Assembly: GCA_022559985.1 (NCBI GenBank)
Contig: JAFJTR010000073.1
Span: 62,001 to 126,000, forward strand
DNA: 64,000 bases
From: Parastagonospora avenae f. sp. tritici 18332-5
Taxonomy: Eukaryota; Ascomycota; Dothideomycetes; Pleosporales; Phaeosphaeriaceae
Direction of reading: 5' to 3'
The stretch's first letter is position 1. Each line of letters begins with the position of its first letter. This document shows positions 9,983-20,980 of this stretch, one piece after another. A model generated the notes under the pieces. It made no database searches and was not told the origin of the DNA. It worked only from the letters and a program-made list of their open reading frames with translations. The position numbers and the translations under genes are program-made.

Positions 9983-12863
9983 ATGGGCTGGTTCAGGACT
10001 GCAAAGCCGACGAGCATTCCCCCAAGCTCTCTCGTCGCCAACGAAAACCGCAACGCACCAACGCCAAATAGCCAACATCATTCTGTCTCTGTCAGAGCAC
10101 CTCGTGCCGCATATCTAGGCAATGGGGCCACCAGGAATAGCACACCTCTGTATTATTCCAGCTTCGACAGCGGCTCGCGAAATGCAGACTCGGCTGCAGC
10201 CCGTGAGATAAAATGCGAAGTCCTGGCTAACTGGCTCCATGCCAAGGCAGAGGAGAAGATGTGGACTTCTGGCACCGCTGGCGAGGGTGTCTTTGTGAAG
10301 AAGACGAAGGGAAGTTACGCACTTTGTCCCGCTGACCTGGAAACCGATGACTCCGGGTTGTATCCAGCCATTGTCGCATTGAACGTTCGGGTATGTCAAT
10401 CGCGCACGGCTCTAAGACGATGCTAACGTGTATCATGACAGTGTGCTATGACGGTCAACACCAGGATGATCAGGCTCATCCTGGAACGTACAGATTTGCC
10501 CTATGTGCAGATACAGTGTGGACAACGCCTGCAAGTCATTCCCGACTTCAGCGCATTACAATACTGCCAGAAGAATATGCAGGCCGCTTTCGTCGCGTCG
10601 CACCAAGCGCTTGTGGTGTGGGAGGACGAACCAAAGCGACTTTTGGAGCGCGCTCAGAGCATACAGGATGCTTTGGTGCAGATGATCTGGGGCAAGGATC
10701 TTGCCCAGGTCACTGATAAGGCGGTAGCAAAGAGCATCGGCCTTGAGGTCAAGGAAGACCCTGAAGAACCGTGGGACATATTTGACGATACTCCGGAAAA
10801 GCCACGCAAGCTTAAATTGTGGCAGTCGGTGTACACATCCATCGCTATTCTTATGCTTACGGTAGCTATCGGTTCTGGGTGGAGGCAGGTGGCCATTCAG
10901 CAGATTCACGAACCGAACTGGCTACGCATGCTGTTTCTTATCGCTATCCCCGGACAGGCTTGGTTATCTCTGGTATGTTGCTGTGATCTGGCAAGATTCT
11001 TCTCTGTTGACCATTGTAGTTCTTCTTCCAGGCTATCATCGGCAATCTCGCCCAGGTACTGGGGTCCTCGAAATCACTGAGAACCAACAGCAAGTACTAT
11101 TCCATTCAGCCTCCTGCACGCCTTCATCGCGATATACATGGCCGACTGCCACATGTGACTATCCAAATGCCGGTCTACAAGGAGGGCCTTCACGGAGTCA
11201 TCAAGCCTACCGTGCAGTCGATCAAGCAAGCAATTTCAACGTACGAGTTGCAAGGCGGAACGGCAAACATCTTCGTCAACGACGACGGTAGTAAGCAACT
11301 CTCTGAAGCATTGCGGCCAAGCTGACAATGCACAGTGCAGATCCTTTCTCAAGAGGAAGCTATAGAGCGACAGGAGTTTTATGACGAGAATGGCATTGGC
11401 TGGGTCGCTCGCCCGAAGCACAATCCCAAGCCAGCTGAAGGGGAAAAGGAGTTCCACCGCCGAGGAAAATTCAAGAAGGCCTCCAACATGAATTATGCCT
11501 TGCGACTCAGTCTCCAGATTGAAGACGAACTAGCCAAGGTCGAGCGATCCGACAAGTGGTCGCAAATGGACGAGAACGACGCCTACGCAGCGGCACTGCA
11601 GACTGTCTTGGCCCGACGTGCAGGCGAGGCATGGGCAGATGGCAGCATCCGTATTGGCGACTACATTCTGCTTATCGATTCGGATACCCGTGTTCCCCAG
11701 GACTGCCTCCTCGAGGCTGTCAGTGAGATGGAAGTTTGTCCTGAGGTGGCGATCCTTCAGTACATGTCTGGCGTCATGAACGTCACCAACACGTTCTTCG
11801 AAAACGGCATCACGTTCTTCACTAACATGATCTATACCATGATTAAATTTGCAGTTGCTAATGGCGACGTTGCTCCATTTGTTGGGCACAATGCTATCCT
11901 GCGCTGGTCCGCTCTACAAGGCATTTCGTACAACTGCGAGCAAGACTCGTTTGAGAAGTTTTGGTCCGAGAGTACTGTTTCCGAGGATTTTGATATGTCG
12001 CTACGTCTTCAATGCGAGGGCTACACCGTACGCCTTGCCGCATATAAGGGCGAAGGATTCAAGGAGGGCGTTTCCCTGACCGTGTATGACGAGCTGAATC
12101 GCTGGGAGAAGTAAGTCACCAAGCAGCCTCCATCCAAGCCACATGCTAACGCTTGCGCAGGTATGCCTATGGCTGCAACGAATTGATCTTTAATCCTCTC
12201 AAGGACTGGCTTAGACGCGGCCCCTTTACCCGTCTTTTCATGGTCTTCCTCACCTCCAACATGCCCTTCCCCTCCAAAATCACCATCATGGCTTACATCG
12301 GTACATACTACGCCATTGGCTCCGCCTGGATCTTCACCATCCTCAACTACTTCTTGATCGGATTTTACAATGGCTGGCTCGACCACTACTATATTGACTC
12401 TTTCAAGGTCTACGTCGCCATCGTCTTCATCTTCACGCTCGTCGGCAACATCTCCCTCGGTGTCCTGCGTTATCGCGTCGAGGACCGCGATCTCTTCCAG
12501 ACGCTCGGCGAGAACCTCAAGTGGATCCCCATGCTCACCATCTTCCTCGGCGGCATCTCGCTGCACATTAGCCAAGCCCTACTCGCGCATTTCTTCAGCA
12601 TCGACATGGAATGGGGCAGCACATCCAAGGAGGTCGAGGACATTACCTTTTTCGAAGCTATGCGCCACGTCGGCAAGAAGTTCAAGTGGACGTTTGCTTT
12701 CTGCGCTGTCATGACGACCGCCATGCTGGTGTGTGCTTATGCAATTCAGCAGGACTGGCAGATTCGCTTGTTGATTGCTTGCTGGCCTATGGGCACGGTT
12801 ATTGTTACGCATGCGCTCCTGCCAGTTGTGCTCAATCCGCAGTTGATGAGGTTTACTTGGTAA
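9983..12863 (+). CDS. family 2 glycosyltransferase, polytopic (ZtGT2-like)
   Basis: Membrane GT2 enzyme that probably makes and exports a cell-surface polysaccharide. Five exons: 9983-10390, 10442-10972, 11020-11290, 11336-12110 and 12161-12863; 895 aa. The GT-A core shows VTIQMPVYKE, NIFVNDDG, LLIDSDTRVP (the DxD-type metal site, about residue 517), VGHNAILRW and SEDFDMSLRLQ (catalytic-type acid, about 620). About two membrane helices lie before the core (280-345) and several after it (from about 690). The order matches processive GT2 enzymes (chitin, hyaluronan and cellulose synthase fold) but lacks chitin synthase signatures. It resembles from memory the fungal GT2 group needed for hyphal growth on surfaces in Zymoseptoria and Fusarium; that link is family knowledge, not tested here. 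The product polymer is unknown. A further 3' exon cannot be excluded, since GTAAGC overlaps the stop. Confidence 0.85.
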
Positions 12864-13516
12864 GCCGAGAGGGGAACGGAGGTCGCTGCTTGTGGTTACA
12901 GTGTCGGCGGCTTCGCTCGTCCTCTCTGCGAAATGGAGTTTTGGCGCGCATTGGGGTAGGCGTTGGTGTAATGGATTTGGGGTGGGATGGTGTTGGTGTA
13001 ATGGTTCTAAGGCGCGATGGCGCTAGTGTAATGGCTCCAAAGTGGGATGGCATTGAGGCGTTGGGCGCACGGTTTGGATATGCAAATGTTTGGGTGCGGT
13101 TGTAAGTTTGTCGCTTTTGACTTTGACTTCTCGGCTATACTTTCGGTTGTTTTCGGTGCACGACTTGTCAATTTTGTTTGTAGAATGTCTTTATATAGAC
13201 CGTAATGTTTAAAGGATTGTATTTCTAGACGACGTTAGACAGTTTGTGTACAGTGGCGGTGCGCGTGTGGCTGGTGAGGCAGCCACCATCGACGTAACTG
13301 CCGAAGTATCCCATTGCATCACGTCATGAACAAGATGCCCTCTTCGGGACCCCACATTTTGGCGTTCACTGCCGTTCCCGTGCTCGCATACCTTCACGGA
13401 CGACCCTGGAGTTGCCAAGCCATCGAAAGCAAGAAGATAATCCTGAAGCAAGACCACGCTGCCCAATCAATTCATATCACATGACTGACCTTTGACCTTT
13501 GATATCCCAAACCACC
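12864..13516. other. intergenic between GT2 and aldehyde dehydrogenase
   Basis: Holds the GT2 3' untranslated region with a 30-bp tandem repeat (listed separately) and the promoter of the aldehyde dehydrogenase. No coding sequence seen. Confidence 0.45.
12961..13050. repeat. 30-bp tandem repeat, three copies
   Basis: Three consecutive units of exactly 30 bp, each built on TTGGTGTAATGG...GGGATGG with variable middles. They begin at 12961, 12991 and 13021; a fourth unit decays at once. It lies about 100 bases after the GT2 stop codon, probably in its 3' untranslated region. Confidence 0.8.
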
Positions 13517-14929
13517 ATGTCCACCCCAACCTCTCCCATACCCCTCTGGATCAACAACAAGCCCATCCAAACAGCTTCTACTTTCCCAGTCATTCAAGCC
13601 TCAACCGGCCAAATCGTCCACCACGTCTGCTCCGCCTCCCCCACCGACGCCACCAACGCCGCAACTTCCTCCTGGACGGCCTTCCAGTCCTGGCGCGATA
13701 GCACACACGTGCAGCGCCGCGAGCTCATACTATGTGTTGCGGACTACTTCGCCTCTCATTTGGACGACTTTGTCTCGTGCCAAATCCTCGAGACGTCATG
13801 TACCAAGGAATGGGCGACGAATAATGTCAACGGCTCGATTTCATATTTAAAGGAGATCGCGGCGCAAGTATCCAGTGTTACAGGCACGATTCCACCGATT
13901 GAGAAACCAAACACCGTTGGATTCGTGTTCAAAGAGCCTATCGGGCCGGTGCTGTGCATTGCGCCGTGGAATGCAGCACTCATTCTCGCGACGAGGGGGA
14001 TTGCGAGCGCCATCGCTGTGGGTTGCACGGTGGTGTTTAAGGCGAGCGAGATGTGTCCCAAAACGCACTCTGCTATGGTCAAAGCGTTTGTGAAATCGGG
14101 GTGTCCGCCGGGCGTGCTGAATCAGGTGCAGACGAAGCGGGAGGAAGCCGGGGACGTCACGGAGGCGCTGATAGCGCATCGCGCGGTCAGGAAGGTGGAG
14201 TTCATTGGGAGTGCGGCGGTGGGGAGGGTGATTGGGCAGGTTGCGGCGAAGTATCTAAAGCCCGTGGTCATGGAGCTGGGCGGGAAGTGTCCGGCCATTG
14301 TGCTGGAGGATGCGGATATTGTGGAGGCGGCGAGACAGTGTGCGTTGGGTGCGGTGATGCATCATGGGCAGATTTGCTTTAGTACGGAGAGGATTATTGT
14401 GTTAGAGGCTGTGGCGAGTAAGTTTCAGGAGCTGCTGGTGGAGCAGATGCAGGGACTGGATGAGCTCGCAGGCTGTGCGGTTAGTGAGTCGATTGCGAGG
14501 CATGCAGAGGATGTGGTAAAAGAGTGTGGGGACAAGATTATTGTGGGAAGGGTGGATGGTACCGCAAAGCCTCCCAGTCTGAAGCCTACGATTGTGCTGA
14601 ATCCAGAACCGAGCGAGCGTATTTTCGACGAGGAGACGTTCGGACCTTCAGCGTCGCTGTATGTGGTCAAAGACAATGCGGCAGCCATAGGACTCGCGAA
14701 CAGATCGTCCTACGGCCTCAACGCCACAGTCTGGACAAAAGATATGAGCCGCTTCATGAAAATCGCCCGCCAGCTCGAATATGGGCAAGTCCACGCTAAC
14801 ACCATCAGCATCTACACCTCACCCACCGGAAGCCAAGGCGGCGTCAAAAGCAGCGGGTTCGGGCGGCAGAACGGCAAATGGGGCCTGAACGAGTTCGTAG
14901 TAGACAAGTTCGTCAGCTGGTGTGGCTGA
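13517..14929 (+). CDS. NAD(P)-dependent aldehyde dehydrogenase
   Basis: Oxidises an aldehyde to the acid with NAD(P). Single exon, 470 aa, the usual ALDH length. The start is the ATG in the strong context CCACCATG at 13517. Signature sites are APWNAALILATR (cofactor and oxyanion region), FKASEMCPKT, the Rossmann-loop equivalent VEFIGSAAVGR, MELGGKCP (catalytic general-base Glu), GQICFSTER (catalytic Cys), EETFGP and the C-terminal SGFGRQNGKWGLNEF. The order and the salicylaldehyde/vanillin-dehydrogenase-like flavour suggest aromatic aldehydes, but substrate assignment is inference. No peroxisomal signal and no presequence is visible, so it is probably cytosolic. It is convergent with the rhodopsin-like gene, whose stop lies 47 bases away. 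Confidence 0.92.
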   Translation: MSTPTSPIPLWINNKPIQTASTFPVIQASTGQIVHHVCSASPTDATNAATSSWTAFQSWRDSTHVQRRELILCVADYFASHLDDFVSCQILETSCTKEWATNNVNGSISYLKEIAAQVSSVTGTIPPIEKPNTVGFVFKEPIGPVLCIAPWNAALILATRGIASAIAVGCTVVFKASEMCPKTHSAMVKAFVKSGCPPGVLNQVQTKREEAGDVTEALIAHRAVRKVEFIGSAAVGRVIGQVAAKYLKPVVMELGGKCPAIVLEDADIVEAARQCALGAVMHHGQICFSTERIIVLEAVASKFQELLVEQMQGLDELAGCAVSESIARHAEDVVKECGDKIIVGRVDGTAKPPSLKPTIVLNPEPSERIFDEETFGPSASLYVVKDNAAAIGLANRSSYGLNATVWTKDMSRFMKIARQLEYGQVHANTISIYTSPTGSQGGVKSSGFGRQNGKWGLNEFVVDKFVSWCG

Positions 14930-14976
14930 AAAGCAATTGAAGTAAGAATATAATGGTTTTTTCTTTTGGATGTGGA

Positions 14977-16552
14977 CTACACTTTATTTTCCCCCCTCTC
15001 CCAAAACCTCTGATCCTCACTCCTCCTCTGCAAAATAATCATCTCACTGCTCGAATCACTCACATCATCAAGCACCCCATACCTCCTCTCCCTCCCAAAC
15101 ACCCGCCCACTCGGTGGCCTCAAGCCCTGCCTGCTCGGTGGCGGGGGCGCAGGTAATTCCTTCTCAGTGACAATTTCATCCAGCCCATTCGAGCGCAGGG
15201 ATTGCATGTGGTACGAATCGCCTGCGGCCGACGAGGAATCGAGTTTCTTGGCAGCGCGAGCCTGGGCGGCTGCCGACGGGCGCGGGTACGAGTTTGCCTG
15301 CGATGTGCTGGCGAAGACGCGCGGGAACATGCGGTTCATGAGCGGTTTGCAGCCGGGGAGACAGCCGCAGGCAACGCCGACGCCGGACTCGACGGACATG
15401 ATTATGAAGGTAGATGCGCCGTGCCCTAAGATATGTTAGTAGGACATCGGAGTCGTGAGAGGGGAGGGACGGACAGAAGACGTCGTAGGATGTCAGGTAT
15501 AGGTGTGTGTAGTATAGTCGCACGACGCCTGCGATGCATACACTGGCTATGGATTAGCATGCGGCGAATTGTTTATCAGGGAGAGACTCACATGACGCCG
15601 AGCGAGAACATACAGGTCAGCGTGATGCGCTGTCTGAAGGAGACCTGCACGTTGAGGAGATCCTTGGCTGGCCAGAGGAAGATTACAAAGTCGCTGATTG
15701 TGTTTTGGCCAGAGTGGAAATAGTAGATTGCTTTGATGTTGAGGCACTTTGCTGTTCCGATGTATTTGAAGATCTCCCAGTATGTGCTCGCGGGTCTGGA
15801 GAATGAGTCAGCGTCGGTCGCACGGAGCAGTCTTTGAGTGTGATCTTACGAGCATTGGAATAGTGTGAGGAAGAAGCAGGAGACGTTCAATGAGACGGTA
15901 TAGATGATCATGATGTGACAGAACCACTTGTTCAACCTGGACGGGAAGATTCCTGGGAAATTGTGAGCTGGAAACGGGTGCTTGAGAGCGCAATTTGCTT
16001 ACGTAGATATGTCATGAGAATTGCAACTTTCATCAGGGTGATGATTGTTGTGAATAGTAGTTGCGAGGCCATACCCATCTACGACAGTGAGCTTGATTTC
16101 TAGGATGCCACGCGCTACGTACCTGCGCAGCTTGCATCTTGCCATACAGCTTGATAGGTTTGATGTCCCCTACTCCATGTTAGTTTTAGCAAGTGCGGAA
16201 GTCAGTAAACACTTACATAGGTGGTAGCCCATCTGGTATTCCGGTAACATGGATATGATGAGCATGATATTGCTCCCTACCGATAATACCTGGTATTATT
16301 AGCACCCTGGCCCTCTTTGTTTCAATGTCACTGCCAAAGACTTACAGCTGCCGCCAACATCGTCCAGTCGTCCCAGCCCAGTGTCCGTATCAACACTGTC
16401 CGGCAGTAGAAACGACACGATATGAATGCAGTGACCAGCACCGTCATCGGAATCACCACAGCCAGCGCCAGCGGTCTCCTCGTTATAGGGTCAACATAAT
16501 TCGGCTCTGGAAATGACAAGAACTCCGCCGTGGTAGGGAACCTGGAGGTCAT
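14977..16552 (-). CDS. fungal rhodopsin-fold 7-TM membrane protein
   Basis: Member of the large filamentous-fungal family of seven-helix membrane proteins (Pfam 'fungal rhodopsin domain', often called integral membrane protein or PTH11-related). Eight or nine small exons join cleanly into about 408 aa. The start MTSRFPTTAEFLSF leads into LALAVVIPMTVLVTAFISCR, then GWDDWTMLAAA, MGYHLWDIKP, MASQLLFTTIITLMKVAILM, NTISDFVIFLWP, SFRQRITLTCMFSLG, VCIAGVVRLYY and ESGVGVACGCLPGCKPL: the family's usual landmarks. The cytoplasmic tail is about 120 residues, Ser/Arg/Pro-rich. No retinal-binding Lys is expected in this family. A role in surface sensing is speculation. A short CA run lies just before the start codon. 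Confidence 0.88.
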
Positions 16553-18014
16553 CGTCACACACACACACGCAGCGGAGATGAATTGAATGACTGCAGCGAC
16601 CTTTCCTCCGAGGATATACCAGACAGGACCAAGTCTGAGCGCGGGCACTCCCGCCTGAGTTATAAGGCTGCATGCCTATCCCACCACTCCCCACTAGTTC
16701 TAGGTGCAGTCTTGAAACATGGGTGCTGCACTTCACTACGCACGTTAACCTGCATATTGTGAGCCACGCCTACCTTGCGACCTGCTCAAAACGAGAATGT
16801 GGTCCGTGGCAACGATAGCAGGCCTCGGCTATGAGGCTACTTTCATGGTTGTCACACGTGCGCGCTGGCTCAGCTGGCATGCAATGTGATGGTGGCGTTG
16901 TCGCGGCCAGGAGTTCGCGGGATGGTGCAACGCAATGAGGTACCCGCGACATGTTATTGGTGACATGTGTTTGCCACCTGAGTTCTTGATTTCTCAGGTA
17001 CGCGACTGCGATAGCTGAGTTCATGTTTCGAGAAGATGGCTGGTCGTACTCCATTTGCAAACCTAATTCACAAGTCGCCCCGATTGTTTCACCACGACAT
17101 GAACTACGTCCATGCGCTTTCTGTAAGTCGATCTCCCCTCTTCTACAGCGAGCGTGGGTCTGGGAGTTGTAACAGCACCAGATAGCCTATCAATTTTTAA
17201 AGGTCTGCGGCAATGCACGTGCATGGGTTATCAATTGCCGTTATCAAATCTACCTGCCTAGTGCGGACGGGAATCGCGAGTACCAAGACTAAAACTTGCA
17301 TCCTGTTAGCCGAATTATTCTGAATCAAGTCTCATCGCCGGAAGTTTTAGCGTCAAGCCAATGACGTGAATAGTTGATGTTGGAGGCGCATAGGCCGGAG
17401 GGTGACAAGGGAAAAGCAGGTTGCAGTTCGAAACGATGTCAAAATTGAGAAAGATAGTTGAATTTAGATGGATGACGATATTAGTAAATTGAAAGCCGAG
17501 CCCAGCTCTACAGCCAATCGCGCGCGAACGTGGACCGTGTGTTGCGCATACAGAAATCGAAGAAGCCAAATGTGGGCGATGCGCGGGACGAACATGCAGG
17601 GTGTATTGACCTTTCCGGATTCTGCTTTCAAGCTTCCTGTGTAGTCCTTAGTGACCGAAAAGCAGCCGTGGAGGTAGATCTACGAAAATTCGAGACTCAA
17701 TGCGTTGCGATGATGAGATACCATAGGCTGGCGTCATCTCGGCCGTTGGTATAGCTACCGTAGAGCTGGTACGACATCTCTCCGGCAACCTGTACCGGGT
17801 GTGTCGTCGCCAAGCTGCAGAACATATCGTGTACTATCAGGATCATCACCCAGCCACCTGCACTCCACAAAAGATCCTGACGACATTCGGACAGGATGTA
17901 CTAATAACGGAATCGCGTATAGCTATAGTACATGTAGTATGGTTCTTAGCCGCATCTCACCATTATTGTTTCAACAGAGCTGCCAGTTACAGGGAAGTGC
18001 CGGCCGTTGCGGGA
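16553..18014. other. intergenic, no supported gene
   Basis: 1.46 kb between two minus-strand genes. A weak plus-strand frame near 17037 begins MAGRTPFANLIHKSP but soon stops and has no supported second exon. It contains the upstream region of the rhodopsin-like gene and the 3' flank of the carboxypeptidase. Confidence 0.45.
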
Positions 18015-19998
18015 CTAGCCCATTGTTGCATTCGTCGTCCCGTTGCTTACCCCCACCAAGATGTAGTTTTCCACAATCGCGTTTCCACTGAGCAGTACCG
18101 CGGCTTGCGCCGGTGTACATGTCTCTAGCACATCCCACAGATAACATTGCTGGATGCCTATTTCGTCAACGCGCGGCAATCTCGATGGGGTCCACGCTGA
18201 GCTCGATCCTGAGGTAGAGTACTCCGATGTGGAGGGCTGCTGACCAGTTGCTACGTCTTGGTTGAACATGACACGGTTGAATATCTGGTAGGCTGTTTCG
18301 GGTTGGTAGAACGGGACTTTGGAACTTAGCATGTGTTTCGAACAGAGACAAGGGTAAGGCTTACTTGAATGACCGGCCTGGTAGACTCTGGAAAAGGATA
18401 AATTTCCGACCTGGCGCACGAAGCCACCAACATATGATGCATTGGTCTGGATGCCTACGTACCCCGCCTTCTTGAAATCGGAAGACACCCTGGATTTTAG
18501 TGCAGTACTAATGGCCTCGCCGCCGTACCAATTACATTGGAAGTCTCTGTCGCCATACAGTAGGGCTATCTTTACGCCTGTGTCAAGCAGTCTACCGAGT
18601 TTGCCGAGTCCATCTCCAAAAACGAAGTCGCCAGTACGATCAAAGCCTACTGCCGCAGGCACGGCAGTCCCTGTCCAATTCAGAGGCACACCCAACGCTC
18701 GCTGAGTCTCGGCATCGTTGAGATACCCGGCCGCCCATTTTGGTGGGAAGACTTGGCCAATTGCAGGCGCGGCGATGTCGAACTTATCCGGCCCGGTCTG
18801 GCCATAGAAGTCGTGCATGTTCTTGAAGCAGTAATCGAATGCAGATTTACACGCCGCGTTGACGTCTGCTTGGTTGCCTATACCGTTAGGATCTTTCTCA
18901 GCGGCTAAAGTTCGGCAAGTGGATGTCATGTTCTTGCACGTAGGCGAGGACCCAACGGCGAGTTCGTATTGCTCTTGAGTAATGAGCTTCTTCCCGTATG
19001 TGTTGTTATTTGCATACTCTGCATAAGCGTCAATTTGCACATCAATATCGATGCATGCATTAATCAGCCCGACGGTCTCAATGTGAAGTTGCACCTCGTT
19101 TCCGCTGGCGCCCCCGTTCGCAATCTTGCCATTCTGCTGCTCAAAATAGTCGGCGAAGATAGGACCATAGTGACCGCCGTATGATTGGGCCCAGATACTG
19201 AAGCGGTTATCTATCGACTTGTAAAAGGGGAACCTGTCATTGTGTGAGCATCCGTCTGCGATCACCTGTCATCTGTGCAGACTCACTCTTGCATCCACGC
19301 CTGCATGAACTCCCAAATGTATGGCGCTGCAGCCATTGTTGTATTCGGAGCATTAGCAAAGCTGCCGGATGGAAACGTTCCGGTTAAAAACGTGAGATTG
19401 GTGTCCGGCAAGCCGATTTGCGAAAAGTTTGCTGGCTTGTACTGAAAGGGCGATGCAACTTCATCAAGGGTGCCATTGACGAGTCTGTCGTATGAGTAGC
19501 CCACTTGAACGGGCTGATCAATGTACAGCATATTGACTTTGTTCGTCCACGACCAAGGGTTGAGCTCAGTAGTCTTTGAGTCTTCGAGCACTCTGCATGG
19601 ACCATGCTCACCTAGTGCAGCTGAAGTGGATGGCACACCAGGTCCACCGGAGAACCATGTTGACAATGGAGCGCTTTCATGGTCTTCGCGAGCCTGGAAG
19701 AACCAGAAGTAGATATGAGCCGGAAATTGGCGATCGTCGGCATGGCCGGGAGGTAGATTGACATAACCACTATAGCCTTTGACGCCTTCTGTGGTCTCGC
19801 AAATGCTCGTCTAGTATCAGGTCAGCATGTCGCAGTCGCCTGGTATTGAGACTCTTTAACCTCTTTGAATGAGATTGATACCCCGGGGAACTTTGACGAT
19901 TGCAGAGTTGTGACACCTTCTGGCGTTGGTGGAAACGATGCTGCCAAAGCCGGAAGTGCCAGCGAACATGCGACCCACAGAGCCGTGAAAGAGAGCAT
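18015..19998 (-). CDS. secreted serine carboxypeptidase (S10 family)
   Basis: Releases C-terminal amino acids from peptides; secreted or vacuolar. Four exons: 19998-19861, 19810-19287, 19233-18365 and 18316-18015; 610 aa, longer than carboxypeptidase Y. The signal peptide is MLSFTALWVACSLALPALAA. The catalytic Ser is in WAQSYGGHYGP, the Asp in YGDRDFQCNW and the His in QAGHSIPFYQPE, which is split by the last intron. The oxyanion segment reads WFSGGPG. Several N-glycosylation sites are present. Two positions differ from carboxypeptidase Y: Ser replaces Asn of NGGPG, and Gln replaces Glu before the nucleophile (GESY becomes AQSY). Both contact the substrate's terminal carboxylate in the yeast enzyme, so pH optimum or specificity may be shifted. 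Related fungal acid carboxypeptidases also have FSGGPG. No GPI signal. Confidence 0.9.
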
Positions 19999-20691
19999 TG
20001 TGGCCGTTTGAGCTTCGACGATAAACTTTGCAGGGCTACAGTCAAGTTGTAGACTCGGCCGTGCGCCTTATACTTCCATACATTTTGTCGTGCAAGCCTG
20101 GGGCATAAGCGGAGCCGCGAATGCAACTAGAGAAAGACGGGGCGCCTAAATCGTTGTGGAATATGATAGTTGCTCATGAGAATTGAGATTTGAAGATACT
20201 AGACTGTGGATCGTCTCGTGAGCCTGCTGAATAGGCTAGCTTCAGGCGTAAACAAGACTGCAATCGGTGCAAAGCCTGTAAGCGGCATCGTAAAATCGGG
20301 CCAGCCGAGATTCAAGTCCGACCGTACGGTTATCCGACTCGACCAGTCAGCGTCGAGGTGCGGCAGGGATTTCGTTCAAATTCTTCAGTTGATATCAGCA
20401 GCGACGTTGGTGATCATGTCAACGGAATGATGCTCAGAGTGGAGGCAGACTCGGAGGATGCCAAACCTCGGAGCATTGCGGTTCAGGCGTTCGACGATAG
20501 TCCCAGGCTGCAGCGCCCAAGACAAGCCATGCAGCAGATCGGAGAAGGCGGAGATATTCAGCTCACTGCTGGCGGACTTTGTAGTAAATACAGTACCACA
20601 CTGCCAGCGAATGGCGCCGAGATGCATAGAATGTTGTTTGGTAGAGACGAGGCGTTCGACTAAGCTTACGTAATCAGAGCGCAGGCCTGGT
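19999..20691. other. intergenic between carboxypeptidase and transposon
   Basis: Upstream region of the carboxypeptidase, which is transcribed leftward, and the left flank of the transposon. A 142-codon frame inside it is listed separately. Confidence 0.4.
20235..20663 (+). other. unassigned open frame with a Cys/Lys/Arg-rich start
   Basis: An open frame of 142 codons runs from after TAG at 20232 to TAA at 20661-20663 without an ATG near its start. It opens with RKQDCNRCKACKRHRKIG, which superficially recalls a Zn2Cys6 DNA-binding motif, but the cysteine spacing (C-x2-C-x2-C, then no more) does not fit. The rest has no recognisable domain. It could be a degraded gene fragment next to the transposon or a chance frame. 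Confidence 0.2.
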
Positions 20692-20693
20692 TA
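20692..20693. repeat. TA target-site duplication, left
   Basis: The dinucleotide TA directly abuts the left terminal inverted repeat; the matching TA is at 23085-23086. TA duplication is the rule for Tc1/mariner/pogo insertions. Confidence 0.8.
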
Positions 20694-20740
20694 ACGTGTT
20701 CCACCACTGAGTGCACGGCCCCATCGAATGCACTCAACAC
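20694..20740 (+). repeat. left terminal inverted repeat
   Basis: Pairs with 23038-23084 on the opposite strand. Over the first 40 positions there are six mismatches, all transitions (C/T or G/A); homology then fades. It starts with ACGTGTTCC. Confidence 0.85.
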
Positions 20741-20980
20741 AGCTTTTTCCACATTTTTCAATAAATTATATCTCTACCACTGTCGGTATACACAGATCCT
20801 ATCACCTGACGCTGCGCAAGATACCCGCCTCAATCCTACATCGGTCCGACTTGCGCCGAGCTCAGGTATACCTTCGTAGCACCCACGTTCATAGATCAAG
20901 TAATACCAATACCAGTCACCAGAAGAAACTCGTTGTTGTTATTCACCCGTACGATCGTACAAGGCCTACCAACAACCACC

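Noticed and set aside
9529..10071. 180-codon plus-strand frame before the GT2 gene
   Set aside because: It overlaps the true first exon of the GT2 gene in another frame and has no coding-like composition or domain.
17035..17200. Small plus-strand gene starting MAGRTPFANLIHKSP
   Set aside because: The frame is short, stops soon after a weak GTAAGT, and no second exon with protein-like sequence follows.
20235..20663. Zn2Cys6 transcription factor fragment (RKQDCNRCKACKRHRK)
   Set aside because: Cysteine spacing does not match C-x2-C-x6-C and the second half of the motif is missing; no middle domain follows. Kept only as an unassigned open frame.
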